Assembly: GCA_963662175.1 (NCBI GenBank)
Contig: OY759218.1
Coordinates: 3,526,001 to 3,590,000, forward strand
DNA from: Aradus depressus
Lineage: Eukaryota; Arthropoda; Insecta; Hemiptera; Aradidae
Direction of reading: 5' to 3'
Length of the DNA: 64,000 nt
This document shows, in pieces, positions 1 to 11,945 of the stretch; the stretch's first letter is position 1; the number at the start of each line of letters is the position of its first letter. The notes below the pieces were generated by a model. The model saw only the letters and a list, made by a program, of their open reading frames with translations. It had not been told where the DNA came from and searched no databases. The position numbers and the translations under genes are program-made.

Positions 1-1289
1 TAAAAAATATATATACTAGGAAGTATATTTTAAATAAAAAAATATGTAAAGTGGACATAAAAAAGGTGGTATACTTCAAACTTTGTTTTTAAAAAATGGT
101 AGAAACAAAAAACAGTTTTTCATGTTATAATCTCATCGACATTCCATATATGTAAGCCTTATAATATGACCAATGTAATGGCATTTGAAAACATTCATTA
201 ATTTCTTAAGGAACTTCCTAAAACCCATTAAATTGGATAATTTAATAGAAAAACACTCAATTTTCAAAACGATGGCGGTTAGCACCTTTCTTATTTCCAC
301 TGACGTATCTTTAAAAAAAATGTAATGTAAATAGAAATATTGAAAGGACAAATTATCACTGTTCTAGTTTTCCTACTAGCTGTAATGACCGTACAAAACC
401 AAATTTAAAATACATTTTTTAAATATGTAAAAAAGAGTAGAATAGATTTTCACATTGACTGACGTTTCGGAACAGAAACACACGAATCTGTATTTTATGT
501 TGATGCATTTGCTTGAAATGTTTTAGAAGATAGGTTTTGGGTTGCGTGCTATATTTTCTGTTAAAGTACTACATATAAATTGATTAGAAATTCAAAATAC
601 ATATTTGTAATTAACATTCCTATAAGTTCTGAAATAATGACAAATTGTCTGCTTTTTGGAGTTTAAGATAACATATTATCCTCTTACATTGAATACATTT
701 TTTTTTTCATTACATTCTTATCTATCTGTCATTTTGGTCACAAAAACGACTTACTGTATTTTTTATTATTATTTTTTTTAAGTCTTAAATTTTAAGATTT
801 GGTAAATTAGTAACTTCCTTACATTTTATTCAAACGTCTTTCTCTTCAGAACTGAAAGGCTCTAGAAGTGTAATTATACTTAAATGCTTTTAATACTTAA
901 AAATTGAATAGTTCACTGGTTAAAATGTTTCAATATTTTCGAAATGGTGGTCTCCATACGAAAATCTCACTTGATATCCAGATTGGGTATAGTTCAGTGG
1001 TGCTATACGAGAAATAGGTTACAACTTTTTTTTTTTTTTTTTAGTTTGAATTAGGTTGTAAAATGAAAGTTATTGAACCCATTAATATTCATTTGAAGTT
1101 TTTATGAAAAAAATTTCGAAACCCTTGAATATGTGAATTTTGATCACTAAACTTCATTTTTATATTTGTTTGAATTAGAAAGTTTAGACCATTCTTACTG
1201 CACTGCTTTTAGAATTTGGATAGACATTATGTATGATGTCGATTTTTCTGTAAACAATTTTTTTTTCTGGACAAAACGTACAGAAATAC
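1..1289. other. No gene seen
   Basis: AT-rich sequence with short homopolymer runs. No open frame shows recognisable protein similarity and no repeat boundary could be set. It may be intron of the ELAV-like gene that continues to the right, but nothing here proves that. Confidence 0.5.
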
Positions 1290-1418
1290 TGTACTCATCA
1301 TATAACAAAAATGATATTTAACATTTTACAGAGAGATTGTGAAACACTTAATCAATTATAAAGAAAACAAGAATATTTTTTATGATGCCTATTTCACAAG
1401 ATATATAAAATATATGGG

Positions 1419-1447
1419 AGTACTTTCGGTATGGCTACCATCTTCAG
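1419..1447 (-). ncRNA. Hammerhead ribozyme core, family B (B1)
   Basis: On the minus strand CTGAAGA is followed by T, then stem II GGTA-GCCA-TACC, then GAAAG and the self-complementary AGTACT that would form stem III, followed by C as the cleavage-site base. This matches CUGANGA / stem II / GAAA / stem III-UH of a type I hammerhead. Stem I is weak here. It lies in the left terminal repeat of P1. Confidence 0.62.
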
Positions 1448-1983
1448 GCACGACTCAACAAATACTAAATGGAAGTTCAACTATTGTTTACAATCCAACC
1501 GGTAGGTAGGTACCCTTACTCCAGCCCCCCATGGGGTTTTTCCTATCCCTCCTGTACCGTTAATTCTTCAAATATGAGAAACATCAAAAACGAAACTCCG
1601 TCCCAAATCGAAATCCCAACAACAAAAACTCCGAAATAGTATGGTATTAATAATATTTGTATTTTAATCAACCCACACCACCCCAGAGCCTCCTCCACTA
1701 AGACCCCACTCCGAGACGAAATCTCATCTCCAACGCTCCACACATTTGAAGAATACACATTATGTATGCATACATGAAATAAATCAAGGACTAATAAATA
1801 TACAAATGAAAATCAAAAATATAAAATAAAAATAAAATACAAAGGTTCTTGAGAAAGTAAGTACGTATAAACAGAGACTGGAGGATTATATTATTGGCGA
1901 TAAAAGGGGTGAATATGTGAGATTGGTCTGATCGTTCATACCATTTCCTTTTTTATTACAAAAGGTACATATAAACAGAGACT

Positions 1984-3420
1984 CATAGTAATGAATCCCA
2001 CAATTCCCAAAATCCACAAAGATAACATCCCTTCTAGACCTGTTGTATCATTTATTAATTCTCCCACCTACAAATTATCAAAATAAAAACTCAGATCATT
2101 CATAGAATTTCAACCCTCTCACACTGTTATAAACTCTTTAGACTTCGTAGAAAAAACCAAAACATTAAACATATCATCAGGGGCTAAGTTGTAATCTTTA
2201 GATGTTACTAATTTATATACCAATATCCCAGTTGACGAGTGTCTCGATATTTCTAATAAATTAATTATAGAAACCAAACATTCAATTTATGAAAAAATAG
2301 AAATATATGATATATTAAAAGTATGCACTAGCCAAAATTATTTTACTTTCAATAATCAAATGTATGAACAAAAAGACGGATTAGCAATGGGTTCTTGCTT
2401 ATCCCCCCTACTAGCGGATTTATTCATGGACCAGCTAGAAAAGCATATACTTGATAAAGCTCCTAATAAAACGAAAATAATATTTTGGTATCGCTTCGTC
2501 GATGATATATGAATATTGTTCAGAGGCTCAAATAGACAAATTAAACAACTATTTGATTTCGTTAACAGTATACACAATAAAATTTACTATAGAAATGGGA
2601 GGTAATAACTTAATTTGGATTTAAATTTAAAAATAGAAAACAACAAACTAGAATACAACATTTACAGAAAACCAACAACCACAGATTCCGTCATACACAA
2701 TACATCAAACGCACCAACAACACACAAACATGCAGCATTTTATTCACTACTTCATAGAGCCTACACAATACCATTAAACGAAGACAACAGAAACATAGAG
2801 TTAGGTATCATTATTAACATAGCGAAAGAAAACGGATATACTAGACATACTATTGACAAGATAAAACGTAAAGTCATTAACAAAATACATTTAAAAGAAC
2901 TTGCAAAATTAGACAACAAATAATACAAGGACTAAGAAATGGGTGAGTTTACCATATTTTGGGAAAATGTCTGAACAAATAGGCAATGTATTCAAAAAAG
3001 AGGACTTTCGGGTAGGTTTCAGAACAAACAATACAATATAAAAATATCTGAACAACACTAAAGATCAAACTAAAAGTGAAGAAAAAAGTGGAGTTTACCA
3101 ACTACAATATAATTCTTGCAATCTAGTTTATGTTGGTCAAACTGGAAGATCATTAAAGAACAGGGTTAAAGAACACATATCAGAAATAGGGTTACACACT
3201 GACACAACATACAACTCAGTAAAATCAACTTTCGCGCAACATATCAACAAAAACAAGCACCATTTTGACATATACAGAGGCATACAATATCTACATTTTT
3301 GTGACAAAGGTACATTACTCAACTCACTGGAACAACTGGAAATAAATAGAGCAATACAAAAAGGAAATTGTATGAACGATCAGACCAATCTCACATATTC
3401 ACCCCTTTTATCGCCAATAA
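1984..3420 (+). pseudogene. Penelope-like reverse transcriptase / GIY-YIG endonuclease, decayed
   Basis: Conceptual translation with frame breaks gives the PLE RT order: PKIHKD..RPVVS near 2005, SLDVTNLYTNIP near 2200, GLAMGSCLSPLLADLF near 2380, and a catalytic box read as FVDD near 2495. The RT tail includes IYRKPTTTDS (2656-2690) and LLHRAYTIP (2752). The GIY-YIG endonuclease follows at about 3090-3360, with GVYQL, YVGQTGRS and a C-terminal LEQLEINRA..MNDQ block. Many stop codons (for example after LSK near 2083, after DDI near 2510, and after LDNK at 2923) and frameshifts show it is dead. PLE RTs are telomerase-like and prime at nicks made by GIY-YIG; that role is family knowledge, not shown here. 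Confidence 0.85.
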
Positions 3421-3728
3421 TAAATCCTCCAGTCTCTGTGTATACGTACTTACTTTCTCAAGAACCTATGTATTTTATTTTTATTTTATATTTTTGATTT
3501 TCATTTGTATAGTCTTTGATTTATTTCATGTATGCATACATAATATGTATTCTTCAAATGTGTGGAGTGTTAGAGATGAGATTTCGATTTGGGACGGAGT
3601 TTCATTTTTGATGTTTCACATATTTGAAGAATTAACGGTACAGAAGGGATAGGAAACCCCCAGGGTACCTACCTACTGTTAGATTGTAAAAATAGTTGAA
3701 CTTCCATTTAGTATTTGTTAAGTCGTGG

Positions 3729-3757
3729 CTGAAAATGGTAGCAATACCGAAAGTACT
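3729..3757 (+). ncRNA. Hammerhead ribozyme core, family B, damaged (B2)
   Basis: Mirror partner of the core at 1419-1447. Stem II GGTA-GCAA-TACC, GAAAG and AGTACT are intact, but the first box reads CTGAAAA rather than CTGANGA, so an invariant G is lost and cleavage activity is unlikely. Confidence 0.5.
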
Positions 3758-3830
3758 CCCATATATTTTATATATCTTGTGAAATAGACAATATAAAAAA
3801 CATTCGTGTTTTCTTTATAATTTATATAAC

Positions 3831-4164
3831 AAAAACATTTAAAAATAAAAATGGTAATATTTGCTCTTGTCACATTTATTTTCTGTCATGTGTATGTATA
3901 ACATTTTTTCAACTCAATTTTTGCCTAAGATAGGTTTTTTCGCTAGAGAATATTATCCATTTTCTCAATCGAGGAGCGTTTGTGATGGATATTCGGTTTA
4001 GAATTTCCCTGAAAATTCCTATGTTTAGTGTAAATTCATGCGGATTTTTTTTTCTTGCTTTTACCATAAGTTTTGTGATTTACGGACCTAGGTTTATCGA
4101 ATTTTGTTTTCAAGTTTTTAGACATAGAGCTCAAATCCTGCAATGTTTCACTTCCCCAGCTCAT
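3831..4164. other. No gene seen
   Basis: AT-rich spacer between the P1 element and a SINE-like repeat. No coding or structural signal supported. Confidence 0.5.
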
Positions 4165-4345
4165 TTTGTGATGTCAGGTACTCGTTAAAGATCCTATACC
4201 CTAGTTATACGTGAGTAGGCAAAAGGAGCCCCTCCGTAGAATCGGGCTAACATTCACCAGAGCGACGAAACAGCGCACTGGTAGTATATGCGATGTAACC
4301 TCATAGTTGATGCCCGGGCATGAGGCTCAAACAAAACAAGCCTTT
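4165..4345 (+). repeat. SINE-like repeat, body fragment
   Basis: A moderate-GC block beginning at GATGTCAGGTACTCGTTAAA. The same GATGTCAGGTACTC segment follows the tRNA-like head of the SINE at 29509-29690, so this looks like the 3' body of a related copy lacking its head. Only the short shared segment is seen directly; the assignment is inferred. Confidence 0.4.
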
Positions 4346-4619
4346 AATTGACTAATAATAATGAAAAAAAAACATTTTCAGGCTAGGGAATACATACAGC
4401 TTGGGAGATAGGCTGCTTTCCGATCCCAGACCATGTATAAAGCATACTTTTCCTAAGAAAATATTTCAAAATATCACGTTTCTATTGGAGCGGTTCCATG
4501 AACTTCTAACGTTCCTATTCCAAACGTTTTTCTGCGTCAAATTCGACTCAGTTGTTGATTCAGTTGTTCGACTGGGGGGTTACAGTGATAAAAAGAATGG
4601 TAGTATGATGGGCAGGGGA

Positions 4620-4890
4620 CCTTAGGAGTTGTGGTGCGTGAATGTTTGTCTCAGTCAACTTAATATAAAACTAATTCCTAGAACATGCCCTTCTCATAAA
4701 ATTAGTTCTATCGCTGTTGCCTTGTACGAAGAACAAACAAATAATATTAAAACTTCAGAAAATGTTATTATCTTTATCGTCGCGTGTTACAATCGATGTG
4801 GAAGACTTTGTCGTCTCGCTTGTGAATGATCTGGTTTGCCTGTACAGTCAACTTGAAGAACGGAGCGAACACAAGCAGCAATTGTTACAG
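4620..4890 (+). other. Unassigned open frame ending at a splice-donor-like site
   Basis: A locally less AT-rich stretch with overlapping short open frames. The frame across 4717-4887 (…VCLYSQLEERSEHKQQLLQ) is acidic and helix-forming and ends at CAG|GTAGGC near 4887, which resembles an exon end with donor. I do not recognise the peptide. It could be a single exon of an unknown gene, a transposon remnant or chance; the next bases keep the frame open to 4929, so the donor is optional. Confidence 0.2.
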
Positions 4891-5139
4891 GTAGGCCTTA
4901 ATATTGCTTACATCAGGGGTGCTCAATGAAGCGTATGCGAAGTACTAGAAGTATCGAGGTTGACCCTGGAATGTATATATAAACATATTATTAACCTCCC
5001 AAAAATTAATAAGTTCCTATTATTGTGGGCCCGGAACAACTCACTTGATACAGAATTTTCTTTGTCTATCCTTTATTATTCATCGAAAACAGTGTTTTTT
5101 CAGAATTGAAGTTATAGAGCATTAAATTTGAATAAGAAA

Positions 5140-5640
5140 AAAACAAATGTCGAGGTATTCGCAAAAACGTTGGAGGTTTGAAGACAGCAGATTGGATGTC
5201 AGTATCACATTGTTGCTATACGAGTTTTTCTTGAAAGTGGAAAACCGTAGGGATGATAGACAACTGCTTGCCATCCCGGGTCAGTTACCACTCTGGACCT
5301 TGAGGCGGGTGGTTCTCACAGCTTTAGCTAAAATGGTACTACGGGTGTGGTTGCTTACAAGTGGCACCACCAACTGAGGTTGGATTCGTAGTGGCTGTGG
5401 TTACCGGCACCAGCACCGGAAGGCAGCCCATGGCAGATTCTGCTGCTGGGACCAGAACGAAGCAGTAGGTTTTCCAATTCCTCCCCTACTCCAAGGAACT
5501 AACTCCACCCTGGACCACTTTCACCCCTAGGATGCCCTACATATTTTTAGGATTCTATCTTCGGTGGTTTATGGGCGAGAGCCTCTGTACCGAGTGACTT
5601 CTACCAACTAAAAAGAAAAGGAAAACTGTTGCTACACGAG
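5140..5640 (+). repeat. Unclassified GC-richer repeat fragment
   Basis: About 500 bases with clearly higher GC than the surroundings and several frames broken by stops. The sharp compositional edges and dense codon-like text suggest a decayed retrotransposon segment (UTR or ORF1 region), but no motif allows assignment to a clade. Confidence 0.3.
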
Positions 5641-6714
5641 TAATATTTGACCTACACCTACAGACTTGTCAAGATAGTCACCTTCTACTTAATTTAATGT
5701 TCTACAACTTTTTAAAAAACATTATTTAATATGTATAAATAGTTTGCAACTCTTTGAAGAAGTGTTTCCGGACCCAGGTTTATAGGACAGTTTTTGAGTA
5801 TAAGTTAGCAGTATACAGTCATCCTGAATTCCTGTATAAATATTATTTTGCAAATGTATGAATGCTCTTCATTACTGAGTCCATACTTGATAATTTTTTT
5901 TTACAAAATATATTGGGAGTACCCATTGGACCACCTTCAAAATAATATAATAACTCAATCTGATCTCTATTACAAATACTTTTTTTTTTTTCTTCATTAA
6001 ATCAACTTAAATTTCAAAATGTATTCATTAAGTAAGGAGAATAATGTAAAGAAATATGTCACTGTTTCTGTCGTTCAAAAATTACACTTTCTTAAGTTCC
6101 GTACATTATTGATATAAAGAAGAAAAATTGCAGGAATTTTAAGACATACCAAGTTTGAGCCAAATCGGAAAATACGGATTTTTATGGTGGCCCACCACAA
6201 AATTCTATTTACTTCTACCGAAAATTTGGTAGATGTGCAAAGTTGAGCACCTCTTCCTTACATTATGAGTACCTATATGATCCACTTCAGTTCGTTGTTT
6301 CACTAGAATTCTTCATTTTAGGTGCTCCGAATTCAATTTTATTCGTCTGATTAGTCCGGATTTCATCCCATGTCAGCAGCGATTTGTACATTATTAACGA
6401 AAAAAATTTAAAGGTAGGTATGAAGGTAGTAATTAGAAAAAAAAATATTGTATACTTATTTCTGGTATAAATGATTAGTAATCGGGTTTAATGAGTTCTG
6501 TTGATTGTTAATGGGATATTCGATTTACAGAAGCTCAACGTTTATTGTATTTTTCGTTGCTTCTGTGATTTTGGAAACCCCACAAGTGCGGCATTGAAAA
6601 TTATTTTAAAAGTTTTTTTTTTTTTGCAACCAACAATAATTAATTCCTTATGGTTCATTTTCTGACAGGAAACAAAAAATGTACTTAGGGGTTTTTAAAC
6701 TCATTTCTATTAAT
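5641..6714. other. No gene seen
   Basis: AT-rich sequence with homopolymer A/T runs. No supported gene, RNA or mobile-element boundary. Confidence 0.5.
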
Positions 6715-7040
6715 GTCCGAATACATTTTTGCGATCTGTGTCGTTATAGTGGAAAACTAACAAAGTAAAATTGTATATTGTTTTATATAACAAAAATATA
6801 TACATATAGTGTGTACTGGTTTCTGCTTACGCCATCGTCAGCACAAAGTTTAACATTTAATTTAAGGTTGGCATGTTCGTACAATTCTGAGATTACCTGA
6901 GGCTATGACTCTCCAACAACATGAGAAACCCCACTGACGAAGAAAGTATAGAAATTAATAGAGCTATGGAAAATTGGAATGGTTTGAACGATCAAACTCA
7001 CTTCAAATTCTTACATCTGTTAACACCATTAGGTTAATTA
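6715..7040 (+). mobile_element. Penelope-like element fragment (terminal repeat plus ORF tail)
   Basis: A reversed terminal repeat with a hammerhead core (6815-6841) is followed on the + strand by the last codons of a PLE endonuclease: IEINRAMENW..LNDQTHFKF, ending in TAA near 7036. This matches the tail LEQLEINKA..MNDQIYFNYS of the copy at 54.2 kb. The flank at 6715-6770 is shared with 49500-49560 and 10450-10510, marking a common element end. The body is missing. Confidence 0.65.
6815..6841 (-). ncRNA. Hammerhead ribozyme core, family A (A1)
   Basis: Minus strand: CTGACGA, T, a GGC-GTAA-GCA stem II with its closing pair weakened, GAAAC, then a near self-complementary ACCAGT stem III. It is positioned as in the other PLE terminal repeats of this window. 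Confidence 0.55.
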
Positions 7041-8530
7041 AAACGTTGAATTGGTATTGTTATTAATCTATTCATTCATTAATTTAATATATTTTCATTT
7101 GACTTGATATTTTTATTTCATTTTTTTAATAATTTTTTTGTTTCTACTATACATACTATGTACACATTTTTTTTGATTTTCTTATTTTTTCTGTCTTATT
7201 ACTACGATATTATTTCATACTGCCCTTATTTCATTTATTTATAATACATACTAAGATTGCATAAGCTGAGATAGTACACTATATGTATACATTTTGTGGC
7301 ATTGAACAATATAAGTAGTGTTAAACAAGTTCTGTTTGTATTTGTTTCAATTCTATTAGATGAATTAAGAGAATATATATAGTTTTTTTAATGTGTTAAA
7401 AAATACACAAATCTATCTGATATTATGTAATTTTTTTAATTTATATGAGCAGTTTTGAAACTGTCAATTTTTTTTTTTTTGTTTTAGAAATTAATGGTTT
7501 TGTGTTGATTATTTTTATAATAAGTTAAATATTTAATTGGCAGGTGAGATGATCAGTAATAGGTGATAGCTGAGAATGTGGGATGACTTGGTATGTACAA
7601 CTGTTCACATCGAGTTTTTTGGATTCTAGCGAATAAATAAAATGCTGCTCTCTCGTGTCCAAATGTGGAGTTATAAACAAAATTGGCCTACAGTACAGTT
7701 ATATTCATTGCAACAATGTTATGAAGGAAGGTTCAGCTTAGCCTCTCTCCATCCTCAATTCTAAGCGGCCGTCTTCAAAGTGCCTTCAACGTTTTTGCTA
7801 CTAACTCGAGGTGTATTTAACCCGAAGGTTTAAAATAGTACTAATTTTCATCATAATTTAACACTCTACAACTTTTGATAGAAGAAAAATATGTTCTTGG
7901 GTGAACATTAATCGGGAGAAGCGAAACTAAAAAAAAATATTAGGACTTTTTCTACTACATTTGACTTTCTGCGTCCCCTTTAGTCCGTTCGGGAGAGGAG
8001 TTGTGGTCGCCTTTTCTGTGGTGTATTATTTTTGTTCTTTCTATATTTTTCTTAATATTATTATTATTTTCTGACACCAACCACTACTGACGGAAAAGTT
8101 GGAAGGATTTTAACTCTTTTGACCATTATTCGTCTTACCCATTCCCAAATTTGTCTGTGCCCACTTACAGTTCAGAATTTGTTTGAAAACACAGACTTTT
8201 CTAGTCACCAATAATTGGATTATATTTTGGAAGATCAGTTATTTTTGTTTCTTTCTAATATTTCTCTTTGCTAGGTTTCCTTGGAGTTCATTTCTATGTA
8301 GACTGTTCTTTACATTATCTGAGAAGATTTCTAATAGTGGCATACGCAGGTTGGTTATGGGGGGGGGGATTTTTTCATGATGCCCTGATATTTTTTTTCT
8401 ATGTAGACAGGGTGATAATCGAATAGGGATCCGTAAACAGAGGGATTTGATTGGAAATTGAATTCTAAGCAATGAAAATTTTTTTCCACATTTGCTTCGG
8501 TTAAGACGCCAACATGTTACAAGAAAGAAG
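7041..8530. other. No gene seen
   Basis: AT-rich spacer. A degenerate hAT-like terminus (AGTGGCATACGCAGG near 8337, followed by a G run at 8359-8368) is visible, but no partner end was found. No coding sequence is supported. Confidence 0.45.
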
Positions 8531-8801
8531 TTGAAGATAGCACATACAAAACATTTTTTGTAGATTGTTTTGAGACGAACAATTTGCACTTTGATTTCTA
8601 TTCCTAGCATAAATACTCGCAAAGTTATGACCATTAAAAAACGTTTTTTTTTTTAAACTTTTAACTAAGTATTTGTAAGCTGTTTTTTCAATTTAAAGAG
8701 GTTAAGGATAGCGAATAATAAAATTAAAAAGGTGATAAATAAAGCACATTTTTATTGAACACATATTGTCTAGTTCCACATACATATACATCAATGTGTA
8801 C

Positions 8802-9451
8802 CAGTGGCGTATATAGGAAAAAATTTCGGGGGGGGGGGGGGGGGGGCCCACCAGGCCGATTTTATAAGGAAAAAAAAAAGTATCACCTTGTATTACCAGA
8901 GGTAACATCGGTAGCAGGATTGGCGGTCCCAGAGGGACTTCTGCCAGAAAAATTAAATTTTATTGTTTTTGTTTTTAACTTTTTTAATTTAATTTGAAGC
9001 TTTTTTAAAAAATAAACTAGCTAAGTATATCAGTTATGTAGTTATTTGTAAGTATTTGATAAAGACCAAAGAACTGTTTTTATGGGGGTTAAGAAATAAA
9101 GTAAGTTTTTGCGACAGACAAAAGTCAATATATAATTATAATATTTTGAATTAGGTATAATATTTTTGAGTTATAAAAAATAAGTGAATATATCAAATTA
9201 AAAAAATGGTTTCCTTTAGCTTGTTTTCCACCAACAACGACCTTCAACAGAGTCCACAATATCAAACTACAAAAACTACTGTATAACAATATCAAAACTA
9301 CTATATACTTTTTATTTCTTTTTTTTACTTTTATATTAATACTTTTTTATTTTTTTTTAACTTTTTAACTTTTATATTAATATTTTTTTATTTCGGGGGG
9401 GGGAGGGGGCCGGGCCCCTTGGCCCCCCCCCCCCCCATATATACGCCACTG
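8802..9451. mobile_element. Non-autonomous hAT element with perfect 8-bp target duplication
   Basis: The ends CAGTGGCGTATATA and TATATACGCCACTG are inverted repeats of the CAGTGGCG type common in hAT elements. They are flanked by the perfect direct repeat ATGTGTAC (8794-8801 and 9452-9459), the 8-bp duplication diagnostic of hAT. The 650-bp interior has no transposase; it carries a 19-base G run near the left end and G and C runs with GGCCGGGCCCC-like sequence near the right end. It is inserted in the terminal repeat of PLE copy P4, next to the hammerhead core. Confidence 0.93.
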
Positions 9452-9457
9452 ATGTGT

Positions 9458-9484
9458 ACCGGTTTCGACTTACACCATCGTCAG
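9458..9484 (-). ncRNA. Hammerhead ribozyme core, family A (A2)
   Basis: Minus strand: CTGACGA, T, stem II GGT-GTAA-GTC (wobble-paired), GAAAC and self-complementary ACCGGT, then A. The hAT insertion at 8802-9451 separates it from its native 3' flank apart from the 8 duplicated bases. Confidence 0.6.
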
Positions 9485-10348
9485 CAGAAGGTTATGTCTG
9501 AGTAGAAGAATATTCGAACTACATTAATAATGACAATGCTTGTTAAGTAACATAAAATCGGAAACATAAAATTCTATTAAATTAATGTAATATAGATGTA
9601 TAGTATATAGTATAATACATGTCTGAACAGAATAAATCGCAGAAAGAAGAAATTTAACCTAGGTTAATATTCACATAAATACTTGTTAGTTAAGAGGTAT
9701 TAACAGAGAAGAGAATTTGAAATGTGTTTGGTCGTTCAAACAATTCCCAATTTTACGAGTTCTATTTTCTAGCTGTTCTAGAGAATATAATTGTCTACCT
9801 TTTTCACAGATGTGGAGGTACTTTATTCCGTACTTTGTTTGAACGAACAAACACACTTCAAGTTCTCTCCTCTGTTAATACCTCTTCACTAACAAGTATT
9901 TATGTGAATATTAACCTGGGTTAAATTTCTTCTTTCTGCGATTTATTCTGTTCAGACATGTAATAGCCTATATACTGTACATCTATATTACATTGATTTC
10001 ACAGAATTTTTGTTTCAGATTATTTTCTAGTTAACAAACATTGGTGTCAATATTAACGTAGATCAAATATTCTTCTACTCAGACATATAGTAACTATATA
10101 GTACTGCACATTCATGTTATGTTATATTGATTTCATAGAACTTTTTATACTTTATTTTATTTTGGTTTCTTGTTATTTTCTCGTTTTCAAATATATCCAC
10201 AGTTGGTTGATATCGTTGGAATAGGGATTTCCATCCCCTAGGTTTTACCAAGGGAGGAGGACCCCTCCTACCCCAGGTACTATTAAGTTATAAAATCATA
10301 TATAAATATTTCTGCCTAGCTCATATCTCCATTATTGTTGAACCTTGT

Positions 10349-10376
10349 GTGACGATGGCGTAAGCCGAAACCGGCA
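10349..10376 (+). ncRNA. Hammerhead ribozyme core, family A, first base changed (A3)
   Basis: Plus-strand partner of 9458-9484: GTGACGA (C changed to G), T, perfect stem II GGC-GTAA-GCC, GAAAC, then CGGC in place of CGGT. The structure is recognisable but two conserved positions are changed, so activity is doubtful. Confidence 0.5.
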
Positions 10377-10830
10377 CACATTTATGTACATATATGTATG
10401 TGCAATTATATAAGTGTTCAATAAAAAAGTGCTTTATTTATCATCTTTTTAATTCTATTTATTAGTATTTTCACTATATCGACACAAAACACAAAAAATG
10501 TATTCGGAAAATAATGGTTATCATTGACATATTTTTCAACACATTTACTGTAAAAAACGAATCAGAAATTAAAATATATGTTTCGAGAATGCCACAAAAA
10601 ATGCCATATGAGTTTTTTCGCTATCCATAAGCTCTTGTTATATTAAAAAAAACAGCTTAAAAATAGTTAAATTGGCCCGAAAATTGTAAAAAAAAGTTTT
10701 TTAATGGTCATAACTTTGCGAGTATTTGTGCTAGGAATAAAAATCGAAGTGAAAATGTTCATCTCAAAGCAATCTACAAAAAATGTTATTTGAATTTTTT
10801 GCTATCTTCAACCACTTTTTGGTAAAATTA

Positions 10831-11379
10831 AAAAAAATTAAAAAATGGATTTTTAAGCATGGCGCACCAAACCAAGTCATTTAAAATATATTCTAAAAGG
10901 TAGTATTCATTAGATAAAACAAAATAACGGAAAAAAATTTCATGTAACACCTGCATTTTTTGGCCGAAAATTCAATTTTGAACTACATTTTTTTGAAGGG
11001 GTTAATGACCTTGAATAAGCTTGAAAAATAATCCATAAATAGGTATTACAGTCAACTACCTTCATGATTTTCTTCAGAATTTTCGCGTAAACACAGCCTG
11101 AGAAAAAAATAAAAAACAAAATAACCCCTTTTTTAACCCTGTGGGAGCGGGGAGGGGGGTTGGGGTTGTATGGGCTGTGACTACCTTAATTTTTTACCCC
11201 CCATAACCGATGTATCAAGTTCTATTTTTATGAAACTTTGGAATGTAGTTTACGAATGGACAACTGACAAATGCAGCTGATCTCACACAGCTGGTCACAA
11301 AAGTCTAAAGTTTATGTGCCTTGAGTCATCATGGTTTAAGTGGTTAATGTAAAAGCCGAGATAGGTATCTATTTTTATA
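10831..11379. other. No gene seen
   Basis: AT-rich spacer with short poly-A and G runs. No supported feature. Confidence 0.45.
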
Positions 11380-11480
11380 TTTCTTGTGGAATAGACAATA
11401 TTTTTCTAATACTTTTTTTGTTTTTATTTAATACAAATGTCTATAATATGACCGCGTTCCTCAACTTGTATAAGTTGATA
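11380..11480 (-). mobile_element. Penelope-like terminal-repeat fragment
   Basis: Reversed copy of the outer PLE terminal sequence: GTGGAATAGACAATATT followed about 50 bases later by CGCGTTCCTCAACTT. The same pair of blocks occurs at 53785-53880, 20995-21110 and 61950-62050. The hammerhead part is absent. Confidence 0.5.
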
Positions 11481-11945
11481 AAATAATCAACTGTACTAAA
11501 AAATATTGGATTATATGCCTACTTTAACCATTGAAGAGGAATAGAGAGATGGGGGAGCCCGACTGGCCCTCCCACCCTCCATTTATATGATATACGTTGT
11601 GCAAATTTTTATAAATACTTATATTTCCTCCTTGTTTTAAAAAAATTCTATTTAAGCCTATATAAAGACAGCCATACCTGGAGGTGGTGATATCATTTTT
11701 TAATTTATTTTGTGTTTTTGCATGTGTATGCTATTCTATTTAAGTTTGTTTGCATGAAAAATTGTATTTTGTGTATTTAAAAAAAAAAGCTTAGAAATGT
11801 CCACGATTTTTAAACATACATATATTCAACGGGTGACCGCTGATGTATGTGCTTAACTTCAGGATCATGTAAGACCAAAATAAGAAGAAAAGTTCCAACA
11901 ATCATGGGTTTTGGCCAAGTTCAAGATTTATTGCCTAGAAACCAC

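Larger units (their letters stand above)
1290..3830 (+). mobile_element. Penelope-like element with inverted terminal repeats (copy P1)
   Basis: A degraded reverse transcriptase plus GIY-YIG endonuclease sits between two inverted copies of one terminal sequence. The left arm (about 1350-1945, reversed) matches the right arm (about 3368-3830), including the last codons of the ORF, a block beginning with GGTACC-like sequence and a hammerhead core at each outer end. PLEs are known to carry pseudo-LTRs in direct or inverted order, so the layout fits the family. The outer left sequence (1290-1350) recurs at 34380-34450, which helps place the end. Boundaries are approximate and no target duplication was identified. 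Confidence 0.8.
8535..10830. repeat. Large nested palindrome around a Penelope-like fold-back (copy P4)
   Basis: Outer arms 8535-8720 and about 10640-10830 are inverted copies of each other (shared block includes GACCATTAAAAAACG and its reverse). Inside them, 8720-9760 and 9835-10450 form a second inverted pair: each arm carries a PLE terminal repeat, a hammerhead core, and the last codons of the endonuclease ORF (LNDQTHFKF type) pointing toward the centre near 9800. The left inner arm was later interrupted by the hAT element at 8802-9451. No RT remains. Confidence 0.65.

Noticed and set aside
460..500. Hammerhead core near GACTGACGTTTCGGAACAG
   Set aside because: The boxes overlap wrongly: no stem II can form between CTGACGT and the following GAAAC, and there is no PLE repeat context.
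8337..8370. Second hAT element starting at AGTGGCATACGCAGG
   Set aside because: No matching right end or target duplication was found downstream.
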